From NCBI RefSeq assembly GCF_002797935.1, contig NZ_PGER01000001.1:992001-1056000 (forward strand): 64,000 nucleotides of DNA, written 5' to 3'. Made by a program: the position numbers and the translations under genes. How positions within the stretch are numbered: position 1 is the stretch's first letter; every line of letters starts with the position of its first letter. The stretch comes from Flavobacterium sp. 1 (GTDB lineage: Bacteria; Bacteroidota; Bacteroidia; Flavobacteriales; Flavobacteriaceae). Of the stretch, positions 55,980 through 64,000 are shown one piece after another. Below the pieces are notes generated by a model, which saw nothing but the letters and a program-made list of their open reading frames with translations, did not search any database and had not been told where the DNA came from.

Positions 55980-58900
55980 ATGAAAATAAAATTATCTAAA
56001 ATTCTAAACGGAGCTATGTATCTGCCTTTAGGAATTTTGTTTCAATTTTTGTTTACGGGTGAGCTGTCAGCTGCTGAGAAAAATATCCCAGTTTCTGTGA
56101 CAGATGTAAGCGTTAAAATTAAACAGCAAATTAAAATTTCTGGAAGGGTAACATCGTCAGAAGACGGCAATGGAGTGCCGGGAACTACAGTTTCAGTCAA
56201 AGGGGTAGCTAATTCAAGTGTTTCCACTGATTTCGATGGAAGATATACCATTAATGTGCCTTCGGATGCTGTTTTGGTATTCACCTTTGTTGGGTTTAAA
56301 ACTGTTGAAAAGCAAGTTGGCGGTAACAAAGAGATTAACGTGGTGCTGACACCTGAGAAAACATCATTAGATGAGGTTATTGTAGTTGGATATGGCAAGC
56401 AGAAAAAAGCAAGTTTAGTAGCAGCAATTACCCAAGTTTCCGGAAAAATTCTGGAACGTGCCGGCGGTGTTCAAAGTATAGGTTCCGCATTGACTGGTAA
56501 TGTGCCAGGTTTGATAACATCGGCTAGTTCAGGTATGCCTGGTGAGGAAGATCCTCAGCTTTTTATACGCGGTGCAAGTACCTGGAATAATGCACAGCCA
56601 CTTATTCTTGTTGACGGTGTAGAGCGGCCAATAAACAGTGTTGAGATTACTTCTGTTGAATCTGTTTCGGTATTAAAAGATGCATCAGCGACTGCAGTTT
56701 ATGGAGTTAGAGGTGCAAATGGAGTAATCCTTATTACTACTAAACGAGGCCAATCTGGTAAAGCACTAATAAGGACTACTTTTAATACGACTGTGAAAAC
56801 TCTTTCTAAACTGCCTGCTAAGCTAGATTCTTATGACGGGTTAATGGTTAAAAACAGTGTCATCGAAAACGAGCTGGCATTAAGTCCATCGAGCTGGGCT
56901 GATTATGTTCCTCAGGCTATTATTGATAAGTACAGATATCCAGCAAATGTACAAGAATCTGAGCGCTATCCTAATGTAGACTGGCAGAAGGCTTTATTTA
57001 ATGACTATGCAATGTCTTATAATGCGAGTTTAAATGTAAGCGGCGGCACTAAATCTGTAAAATATTTTGCAAGTGCTGATTTTTTAAGTGAAGGCGATAT
57101 GTTTAAAAAATATAACAATAATAGAGGATATGATCCTGGATATGGTTATAACCGTCTGAATGTTAGAAGTAATTTAGATTTCCAAGTTACCTCTAGTACA
57201 GTGTTTAAAGTAGGTCTTGCTGGTTCCCGTGGCGTGAAAAAAAGCCCTTGGGGTGCTTCAGGAGGCGAATATACTATATGGGATGCAGCATATTCAACAG
57301 CTCCAGATGTTTTCCTGCCTTATTATGAGGATGGTTCTTGGGGGTATTATGCTCCAAATCAAGGAAAAGCATCAAATTCTGTAAGGAATCTTGCGATAAG
57401 CGGTGTTCAATTTGTAACAACAACAAGACTAAACACCGATTTTACACTCGAACAAAATTTTGACAAATGGCTGAAAGGGCTAAGTTTTAAAGGAATGGTT
57501 GCCTTAGACAACTCATTTGTAGAAGGAGACAGAGGAATAAGTGATTTATTTAATGATGTGCAGGAAAAGTATATTGATCCCGTTACTGGCGTAGTCCTTT
57601 TCAAAAAAGCTTATGATTCTAATAACAGGTTTGATTTTCAAGAAGGCGTAAAGTGGAGTACTACAGGAGGATCTGTGCGGGATTGGAATACTTACCGTAA
57701 ACTTTTTTATCAATTACAGTTAAATTATCAAACAAAAATTGCTGATAATCATCATGTAACCGCTTTGGGACTTTTTAGCAGAGATCAGCAGGCTATGGGA
57801 AGCGAGATTCCTCATTATAGAGAAGACTGGGTATTCCGTACTACTTATAATTATGCCGATAAATATTTTATAGAATATAATGGGGCATACAATGGATCTG
57901 AAAAGTTTAGCGCGGCCAATCGTTTTGCATTTTTCTCTTCTGGTGGTCTAAGCTGGATTGTTTCCAAAGAAAATTTTATGAAGAGTACTGAATCGTTCCT
58001 TGATTTATTAAAGATTAGAGCTACTTATGGCGAGATTGGTGATGATAATATTAACGGGAGATTTCTTTATCAATCCCAATGGGCATACGGCGGTAATTCT
58101 GTTTTAGGAACAACTGGAGAGGCAGCAGAGGGAAGCCCTTATACTTGGTATAAGCAGGCAACCGTTGGTAATGAGGATGTGCACTGGGAAAAAGCAAAGA
58201 AAAGCGACATAGGTGTTGATTTTGCTTTCTTTAAAGGATTTGTCACTGGCACTTTTGATTATTATAAAGAAGACCGAACAGATATTTTATTAGCTGGCGG
58301 CAGCAGGGCAATTCCTTCTTATTATGGAGCTGTGGCACCGGTTGCAAATTTAGGTCAAGTTCAAAATAAAGGTTATGAATTAGAATTAAAGTTCAATCAT
58401 ACTTTTGGGAATGACTTGAATTTATGGTGGACAACTAATTTCACTCATTCAAAAAATAAAATTATAAGCGCTGATAATCCTGAATTACTGCCAGATTATC
58501 AAAAAAGTGAAGGATATTCTATTGGTCAGGCTCATTCGTATGTAAGTCAAGGTTATTACAATACTTGGGATGAGTTATATGCCAGTACAGTTCATAGTAC
58601 AAATGATGCTGCAAAGCTTCCTGGTAATTATAATATACTAGATTATAATGGTGACGGTGTCATTGATTCTAAAGATAATATCCCTTTTGGCTATACAGGA
58701 ACACCACAAAATACTTACAATAATACTGTTGGTATTAATTGGAAAGGTTTCAGTGCGTTTGTGCAGTTTTATGGTGTAAATAATGTTACCAGACAAGTTG
58801 TTCTTACAAGTTTATCAGGACAAAATCATGTTGTATATGATCAAGGTTCATACTGGTCACAAGATAACACGAACGCAGATCAGCCAATGCCTCGCTGGCT

Positions 58901-59183
58901 TGCTACAGCTAGTGAATATAACAACGGGAGCAGGTATATGTATGACGGATCCTACCTTCGTTTGAAAAATGCCGAGATTGCTTATACTTTCGACGGAAAA
59001 ACAAATTGGATAAAATCGTCAGGGCTACAAAGCATTCGATTTTATTTAAATGGAAATAATTTGTTTTTATGGTCTAATATGCCCGATGATAGAGAAGCAA
59101 ATTATGCTGGAACGGGCTGGGCATCACAAGGTGCTTATCCAACTGTAAAAAGGTTCAATTTGGGGGCTAACATTATATTCTAA
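55980..59183 (+). CDS. SusC/RagA family TonB-linked outer-membrane protein
   Basis: 1067 residues. After a signal sequence, a carboxypeptidase-like (CarboxypepD_reg) domain runs about residues 45-120 (KISGRVTSSEDGNGVPGTTVSVKGVANSSVSTDFDGRYTINVP), the SusC signature DEVIVVGYGKQKKASLVAAITQV is near residue 133, the plug domain holds LFIRGASTWNNAQPLILVDGVERPINSVEITSVESVSVLKDASATAVYGVRGANGVILITTKRG, and the rest is a 22-strand beta barrel. It imports oligosaccharides with its SusD partner, powered by TonB. SusD starts 10 bases after its stop. Confidence 0.95.
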   Translation: MKIKLSKILNGAMYLPLGILFQFLFTGELSAAEKNIPVSVTDVSVKIKQQIKISGRVTSSEDGNGVPGTTVSVKGVANSSVSTDFDGRYTINVPSDAVLVFTFVGFKTVEKQVGGNKEINVVLTPEKTSLDEVIVVGYGKQKKASLVAAITQVSGKILERAGGVQSIGSALTGNVPGLITSASSGMPGEEDPQLFIRGASTWNNAQPLILVDGVERPINSVEITSVESVSVLKDASATAVYGVRGANGVILITTKRGQSGKALIRTTFNTTVKTLSKLPAKLDSYDGLMVKNSVIENELALSPSSWADYVPQAIIDKYRYPANVQESERYPNVDWQKALFNDYAMSYNASLNVSGGTKSVKYFASADFLSEGDMFKKYNNNRGYDPGYGYNRLNVRSNLDFQVTSSTVFKVGLAGSRGVKKSPWGASGGEYTIWDAAYSTAPDVFLPYYEDGSWGYYAPNQGKASNSVRNLAISGVQFVTTTRLNTDFTLEQNFDKWLKGLSFKGMVALDNSFVEGDRGISDLFNDVQEKYIDPVTGVVLFKKAYDSNNRFDFQEGVKWSTTGGSVRDWNTYRKLFYQLQLNYQTKIADNHHVTALGLFSRDQQAMGSEIPHYREDWVFRTTYNYADKYFIEYNGAYNGSEKFSAANRFAFFSSGGLSWIVSKENFMKSTESFLDLLKIRATYGEIGDDNINGRFLYQSQWAYGGNSVLGTTGEAAEGSPYTWYKQATVGNEDVHWEKAKKSDIGVDFAFFKGFVTGTFDYYKEDRTDILLAGGSRAIPSYYGAVAPVANLGQVQNKGYELELKFNHTFGNDLNLWWTTNFTHSKNKIISADNPELLPDYQKSEGYSIGQAHSYVSQGYYNTWDELYASTVHSTNDAAKLPGNYNILDYNGDGVIDSKDNIPFGYTGTPQNTYNNTVGINWKGFSAFVQFYGVNNVTRQVVLTSLSGQNHVVYDQGSYWSQDNTNADQPMPRWLATASEYNNGSRYMYDGSYLRLKNAEIAYTFDGKTNWIKSSGLQSIRFYLNGNNLFLWSNMPDDREANYAGTGWASQGAYPTVKRFNLGANIIF

Positions 59184-59193
59184 AAATTTAACT

Positions 59194-61083
59194 ATGAAGA
59201 ATTATATTAAAATAATATCAAAGTACAGCTTAATTATAGGCTTGCTTTTACTTTCAGGATCCTGCAATGAATATCTTGAAAAATCTCCTGATTCAGATAT
59301 ATCTCCTGAAGAGGCTTTCAAAAATTTTGAAAATTTTCAAGGATTCACTGAGGAATTGTACCAAAGCATTCCAGATTTTACCAATGGATATTGGACAAAT
59401 TCATGGAATTGGGGAGAAGATGAAATTCAGTCTACAGCCCGTGATTTTCACTTTATATGTAAGATAGATAAAGGGGATTTTTGGGGCTGGCAAAGAGAGT
59501 ATGACGGATGGCAGGCTGGCTGGATGAACAGAAACAATGTCAGCACCGATAATGACCGTATGCATAAGGATTTGTGGACATTAGGCTGGGCTGGTATTCG
59601 TAAGGCAAATATTGGTCTTGCCAATATTGATAAAATGACCGAGTATACCCAAGAAGAAAAGGATTTAATCAAAGGGCAATTGCTGTTTTTTAGAGGATGG
59701 TTTCATTTTGAGTTTATGCAGTATTTCGGCGGGCTTCCTTACATTGATGAAGTGCTTCCAAGTGATCAGCCGCTTAAATTGCCAAGACTTAGCTATCAAG
59801 TATGTGCTGATAAAGCCGCTGCTGATTTTAGAGCCGCTGCAGACTTGCTTCCTGTTAATTGGGATAATACTGTTATCGGAAAAAGAACATTAGGGAAGAA
59901 TGAGCTTCGTATTAATAAAATAATGGCTCTTGGGTATTTAGGTAAAAATTATTTATGGGCAGGAAGTCCGCTTATGAATAAAGTGTCTACAGGAAATGCT
60001 TCTTATAATGCTGAATACTGTAAAAAAGCAGCTGCAGCTTTTGCAGAATTATTAAATATTACTGAAAGCGGTACTTCACAATATAAATTAATGCCGTTTG
60101 CAAAATACAGTGATAATTTTTATACAACAGGAAGTAACTGGAAAATGCCAGGCGGAACTGAAGCTATTTTTAGAGGTCCTTACTGGGGAGCAAACGGATC
60201 TAACTGGGGTACTTCTAAGCAGTATCAGCCTGCACCTCAAATATGCGATGGGGATGTGAAATTCCTGCCTACAGCTAATTATGTTGATAATTATGGAATG
60301 GCGAATGGAAAACCTATTAAAGATATAACTAAAGCAGATGCAGATTCAGGATATGATCCAAGATATCCTTGGAAAGGCCGTGATCCCCGTTTTTACAATG
60401 ATATTGTATATGATGGTGTAAAATGCGTTACAGGTTCTATTCCGGCTGCTGAAGAAAGTAATCGTTATGCAAATCTTTATACTAACGGTAGCTACCGAAA
60501 TATAAGCACAGGAAGCCGAACTGGTTATTTGCTTTATAAGTTTATTCCGAGAAGTGCAAATAAGTTTGATGATGGTTTTGGTTATGGCAACAATTTAAAT
60601 ATTCATCTTCCTTGGATGCGTTTGTCTGATATCTACATTATGTATGCTGAAGCTGCCGCGCAGGGTTACGGTACTGCAACAGGAAAAGATCCAAAATATA
60701 CAGGAACTGCTGTCGATGCTATAAATATTATTCGTGATAGAGCCGGAGTTGGACACGTCGCAGCGGAGTACTTGGGTTCATTAGATTCTTTCATGAACGA
60801 GGTTAGACGTGAACGTGCTGTTGAGTTGAGCTTTGAGGGACACCGCTTTAATGATTTACGCCGCTGGTTATTATTGATTCAAAGTCCATATACGATTAAA
60901 AAATCTATAGAATTTGACCGTGCTTCTACATTTGATGCAACAAAACCAAGCGAAAATAGAGTTATTAATATTCGTGAGGAAGTAATTTTGGTGAGAAATT
61001 TTAGCGAAAAGCATTATTGGCTTCCGTTAAAAAATGCAGATGTAAATATGTATTTAGAATTTTCACAAAATCCTGGATGGTAA
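59194..61083 (+). CDS. SusD/RagB family nutrient-binding outer-membrane lipoprotein
   Basis: 629 residues. Lipoprotein signal with lipobox LSGSC, then NEYLEKSPDSDISPEEAFKNFENFQGFTEELYQSI. The SusD core includes WAGIRKANIGLANIDKMTEYTQEEKDLIKGQLLFFRGWFHFEFMQYFGGLPYIDEVL (about 150-200) and the C-terminal LSDIYIMYAEAAAQGYG...ERAVELSFEGHRFNDLRRW with the final LPLKNADVNMYLEFSQNPGW. It sits on the cell surface as a lid over the SusC barrel and binds the glycan. The pair is followed 46 bases later by a second SusC. Confidence 0.95.
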   Translation: MKNYIKIISKYSLIIGLLLLSGSCNEYLEKSPDSDISPEEAFKNFENFQGFTEELYQSIPDFTNGYWTNSWNWGEDEIQSTARDFHFICKIDKGDFWGWQREYDGWQAGWMNRNNVSTDNDRMHKDLWTLGWAGIRKANIGLANIDKMTEYTQEEKDLIKGQLLFFRGWFHFEFMQYFGGLPYIDEVLPSDQPLKLPRLSYQVCADKAAADFRAAADLLPVNWDNTVIGKRTLGKNELRINKIMALGYLGKNYLWAGSPLMNKVSTGNASYNAEYCKKAAAAFAELLNITESGTSQYKLMPFAKYSDNFYTTGSNWKMPGGTEAIFRGPYWGANGSNWGTSKQYQPAPQICDGDVKFLPTANYVDNYGMANGKPIKDITKADADSGYDPRYPWKGRDPRFYNDIVYDGVKCVTGSIPAAEESNRYANLYTNGSYRNISTGSRTGYLLYKFIPRSANKFDDGFGYGNNLNIHLPWMRLSDIYIMYAEAAAQGYGTATGKDPKYTGTAVDAINIIRDRAGVGHVAAEYLGSLDSFMNEVRRERAVELSFEGHRFNDLRRWLLLIQSPYTIKKSIEFDRASTFDATKPSENRVINIREEVILVRNFSEKHYWLPLKNADVNMYLEFSQNPGW

Positions 61084-61128
61084 TTAAAATGATTATTTTA
61101 AAAAATTTAAAAATAAAATTATAGAATA

Positions 61129-64000
61129 ATGAGATATATACAACTTAAAATAGTGTTATGTTTTGTGCTATTTGCTTTCTTACCTGCCAAGATTTTCGCT
61201 CAAATTGATCAGAAATTAAATTTAGCTGGAATTGTTATTGGAGCAGGCGGGAAGCCACTTGAGAATGTAACTGTTGTCAGTAAAAAAGATAATATTACAA
61301 CTGCTACCGATAATAAAGGAAGCTACTCAATAAGCGTAACAGCAAACACAGACATCGAGTTTAGCGTTGCTGGCTATACTACATTGGTAGTAAAAGCAAC
61401 AGCTGCTGTAAGTGACGTAAATTTAAATAAAGAAAATTCAAATTTAGTTCAGGTTGCTTTCAAGAAAGAAGAAAGCAGGGATTTAATGGGAGGTATTTCT
61501 TTTGTAAACCTGCCAGAAATTTTAGAAAAAAACTATACAACGTATAGTTTAGATGGAGTACAGGCTTTAATCGGTGGACTTAATGGTAACATCTGGGGAA
61601 TGAACGGCATTTTAGTGCTAGTAGATGGAGTTCCCCGCGATATTAATTCGGTATTGTCTACCGAGGTTGAGCAAATCACTTTTCTAAAAGGGGTTTCTGC
61701 GGTAGCACTTTACGGTAGCCGTGCTGCAAAAGGAGTAGTTTATATTACAACAAAAAAAGGTAAAGTACAAAAACAGCAAATTACAACAAGATTTGATAAT
61801 GGAGTATTCGTGCCTAAGAGCCTTCCAAAATATTTAGGTTCTGCAGAATACATGCATTATTATAACCAAGCTCGTGTTAATGATGGTTTGGATCCAACAT
61901 ATTCTGATGAAACCATTTATAATTATGCAGCTGGCAAAAATCCATATAGATATGCTGATGTTAATTATTATGCACCAAAATACGTGAAGGAGTTTTATTT
62001 TAATTATGATGCAAATGTTGAGATAACAGGAGGAAATAAATCGGCAAAATACTATACAGTAGTTAATTTTTCGTCTCAGCAGGATCCTCTGCAAAGTTTT
62101 GGAGAGGCGGCAAATAACAACAGTAATAGATTTAATGTTAGAGGAAATGTAGATCTTCAGATTAATGACCGCTTTTCAGCAACAATTGGTGCAAATGCTA
62201 TTTATAGTACTTCCAGAGGAGTAAATACAGATTACTGGGGCAGCGCTGCTACATTGAGACCATATTTATTTAGTCCATTAGTGCCAATCAGTATGATTGA
62301 ATCTAGTGATGATGCATCAATGGCTCTTGTAAATAACAGTAATTATATAGTTGACGGACAGTATTTATTAGGTGGTACACAGCTTAATCCTACTAATCCT
62401 TTTGCAGCTATATATGCTGGAGGACATAACACTTATTCAAGCCGTCAGTTTCAGTTTAATACGGGGATTAATGTAGAGTTAGGCGACGTCATTGACGGGC
62501 TGACATTTCGTACTGATTTTGCGGTTGATTATTCTAATGCGTACAGTCAATCCTATAATAACAGTTATGCGACTTATGAGGCATCTTGGAATAACTATGC
62601 AGGCATTGACCAGATTACTTCTTTAACGAAGTATGGAAAAGATTCAAAAACAGGTATTGAGAATTTAAGCGGAAGCTCTCTTTTTCAGACGGTTGCTTTT
62701 TCCGGGCAATTTAATTATGTAAAAAAAATAAAAGAACAGCATAATTTATCGGCAATGCTTATTGGTTCAGGATATCAGCAAAGTCAGTCTGCTGTTTATC
62801 ATAAAACAAGCAATGCTAATTTAGGTCTAAATTTATCTTATAATTTTGATCAAAAATACTACGCAGAATTTAATGGAGCATATGTACATTCTGCCAAATT
62901 TGCAGAAGGTAACCGTGAAGGATTTTCTCCTACAATGTCTATTGGATGGAAATTATCTGAAGAAGATTTTATGAAGGATGTGACAGCTGTCAATAATTTA
63001 AAATTAAGTATTTCAGGAGGTATCTTAAATACAGATTTAGATGTTTCAAATTATTATTTATATGAAAGTATATATACTCAAACTGACGGACAATGGTTCA
63101 GCTGGAGAGACGGTGCTCTTAACAGAAGTACTGACGTTAGAAGAGGTGAGAATTTAGATTTAAGCTTTGCAAAAAGAAATGAGCTGAATGTTGGATTAGA
63201 AGGAGCATTCTTTAAAAACCTGATTACCTTAAATACTAACTTTTTTGTTAATGAAATTACAGGAAATGTTATTCAGGCTTCAAGTTTATATCCAAATTAT
63301 TTTGTTACGGGCTTTCCTAACACTTCATTCCTACCTTATATTAATTATAATAATGATAAACGTATTGGATTTGATTATGATGTAAGATTCAATAAAAAAA
63401 TTGGAAATGTTGATTTAGCTCTTGGATTAACAGGGACTTATGTGGATTCAGAAGCAACTAAAAGAGCTGAATTATTTGATGACAGTTATCAAAACAGACA
63501 AGGCAGACCTTTAGATGCACTTTGGGGTCTAAGAAGCAATGGCTTTTTTATGGATGCGCTTGATATTACGAATTCACCTTCACAGACTTTTGGACAGGTT
63601 AAACCAGGAGATATAAAATACATTGATCAGAATGGTGATGGCATTATCGACAATAAAGACGAAGTTTATTTAGGTAAAGCAGGCTGGTATGGAGCTCCAT
63701 TTACATTTGGTATTAATTTTACTTCAAAATGGAATAATTTCACATTTTTCACAATTTTCACAGGACAAACAGGTGCTAATGCAATGAAAAACAACACCTA
63801 TTTTCAAATGGATGGAGAAGATAAATATTCTATTAACGTAAGAGACAGCTGGACAGAAGAAACTAAAGAAACAGCAATTTATCCAAGGGTATCTTCATTG
63901 AGCAGTGATAATAATTTCCGTTCGTCAGATTTCTGGATGTATAGTACTAACAGAGTAAATCTTTCGAAAGTGCAGCTTACTTATGATTTTCCTAAAAAGA
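61129..64000 (+). CDS. Second SusC/RagA family outer-membrane protein, 3' end cut by the window
   Basis: At least 957 residues; no stop before the edge. It starts with a signal peptide (IQLKIVLCFVLFAFLPAKIFAQ), then the CarboxypepD_reg-like domain (LAGIVIGAGGKPLENVTVVSKKDNITTATDNKGSYSISV). The plug contains VQVAFKKEESRDLMGGISFVNLPEILEKNY in place of the usual DEVIVVGYG and has ILVLVDGVPRDINSVLSTEVEQITFLKGVSAVALYGSRAAKGVVYITTKKG. It follows the SusD gene by 46 bases in the same direction, giving a SusC-SusD-SusC order. A SusD partner is expected to its right, outside the window. Confidence 0.93.
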   Translation, partial: MRYIQLKIVLCFVLFAFLPAKIFAQIDQKLNLAGIVIGAGGKPLENVTVVSKKDNITTATDNKGSYSISVTANTDIEFSVAGYTTLVVKATAAVSDVNLNKENSNLVQVAFKKEESRDLMGGISFVNLPEILEKNYTTYSLDGVQALIGGLNGNIWGMNGILVLVDGVPRDINSVLSTEVEQITFLKGVSAVALYGSRAAKGVVYITTKKGKVQKQQITTRFDNGVFVPKSLPKYLGSAEYMHYYNQARVNDGLDPTYSDETIYNYAAGKNPYRYADVNYYAPKYVKEFYFNYDANVEITGGNKSAKYYTVVNFSSQQDPLQSFGEAANNNSNRFNVRGNVDLQINDRFSATIGANAIYSTSRGVNTDYWGSAATLRPYLFSPLVPISMIESSDDASMALVNNSNYIVDGQYLLGGTQLNPTNPFAAIYAGGHNTYSSRQFQFNTGINVELGDVIDGLTFRTDFAVDYSNAYSQSYNNSYATYEASWNNYAGIDQITSLTKYGKDSKTGIENLSGSSLFQTVAFSGQFNYVKKIKEQHNLSAMLIGSGYQQSQSAVYHKTSNANLGLNLSYNFDQKYYAEFNGAYVHSAKFAEGNREGFSPTMSIGWKLSEEDFMKDVTAVNNLKLSISGGILNTDLDVSNYYLYESIYTQTDGQWFSWRDGALNRSTDVRRGENLDLSFAKRNELNVGLEGAFFKNLITLNTNFFVNEITGNVIQASSLYPNYFVTGFPNTSFLPYINYNNDKRIGFDYDVRFNKKIGNVDLALGLTGTYVDSEATKRAELFDDSYQNRQGRPLDALWGLRSNGFFMDALDITNSPSQTFGQVKPGDIKYIDQNGDGIIDNKDEVYLGKAGWYGAPFTFGINFTSKWNNFTFFTIFTGQTGANAMKNNTYFQMDGEDKYSINVRDSWTEETKETAIYPRVSSLSSDNNFRSSDFWMYSTNRVNLSKVQLTYDFPKK

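Overview
The window is AT-rich chromosomal DNA from a member of the Bacteroidota, most likely a Flavobacterium or close relative. The evidence is tandem SusC/SusD genes, lipoproteins of Bacteroidota type, promoter -7 boxes of the form TAnnTTTG (TATATTTG, TAACTTTG, TACCTTTG), single-chain L-serine ammonia-lyase, and intergenic palindromic repeats typical of flavobacteria. I saw no rRNA, tRNA or CRISPR array.

Layout. 1-22.4 kb is mainly housekeeping: a partial YdeI-type protein, a Gfo/Idh/MocA oxidoreductase, comM, then a small accessory insert (SieB-like gene followed by a decayed fragment of comM), rhlE, a zinc peptidase, a 1350-residue hybrid kinase, a membrane protein, an aldehyde dehydrogenase, a pseudouridine synthase, a four-helix-bundle protein, panB, a DUF4118 kinase and response regulator next to a Kup potassium transporter, sdaA and a small membrane protein. 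22.6-30.7 kb is a catabolic cluster: a RuBisCO-like protein with the lysine and acidic active-site residues kept, an overlapping four-carbon-acid-sugar kinase, an overlapping Asp/Glu-racemase-like protein, a BASS-type transporter and a secreted GH2 enzyme. The closest known logic is the 3-oxo-isoapionate (apiose) pathway.

31.5-40.84 kb is the most notable region. It is an array of gene cassettes, all read on the minus strand, separated by imperfect palindromes that behave like integron attC sites. The first ~6-9 bases of each cassette are repeated in inverted form at the outer end of that cassette's own attC, as expected if cassettes circularise and are inserted by an integron integrase. No integrase is in the window, so this looks like a CALIN (cluster of attC sites lacking an integrase). 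Cassettes encode a lipoprotein, an HNH-like protein, a slipin, a GNAT acetyltransferase, a secreted protein, one cassette without an intact gene, and a nucleotidyltransferase-alpha/beta-hydrolase fusion. Two nearly identical IS1182-type elements and a 109-bp MITE with similar ends sit at exactly the same place in three attC cores, each flanked by ACGT.

41-51.5 kb returns to ordinary genes: an XRE/S24 regulator with a clear operator, an exonuclease-GIY-YIG fusion, alkB, a Na+/H+ antiporter, an AraC regulator, an IS1595 element, and three aldo/keto reductases. 51.6-64 kb is a polysaccharide utilisation region: GH2 beta-galactosidase-like enzyme, SusC, SusD, and a second SusC running off the right edge.
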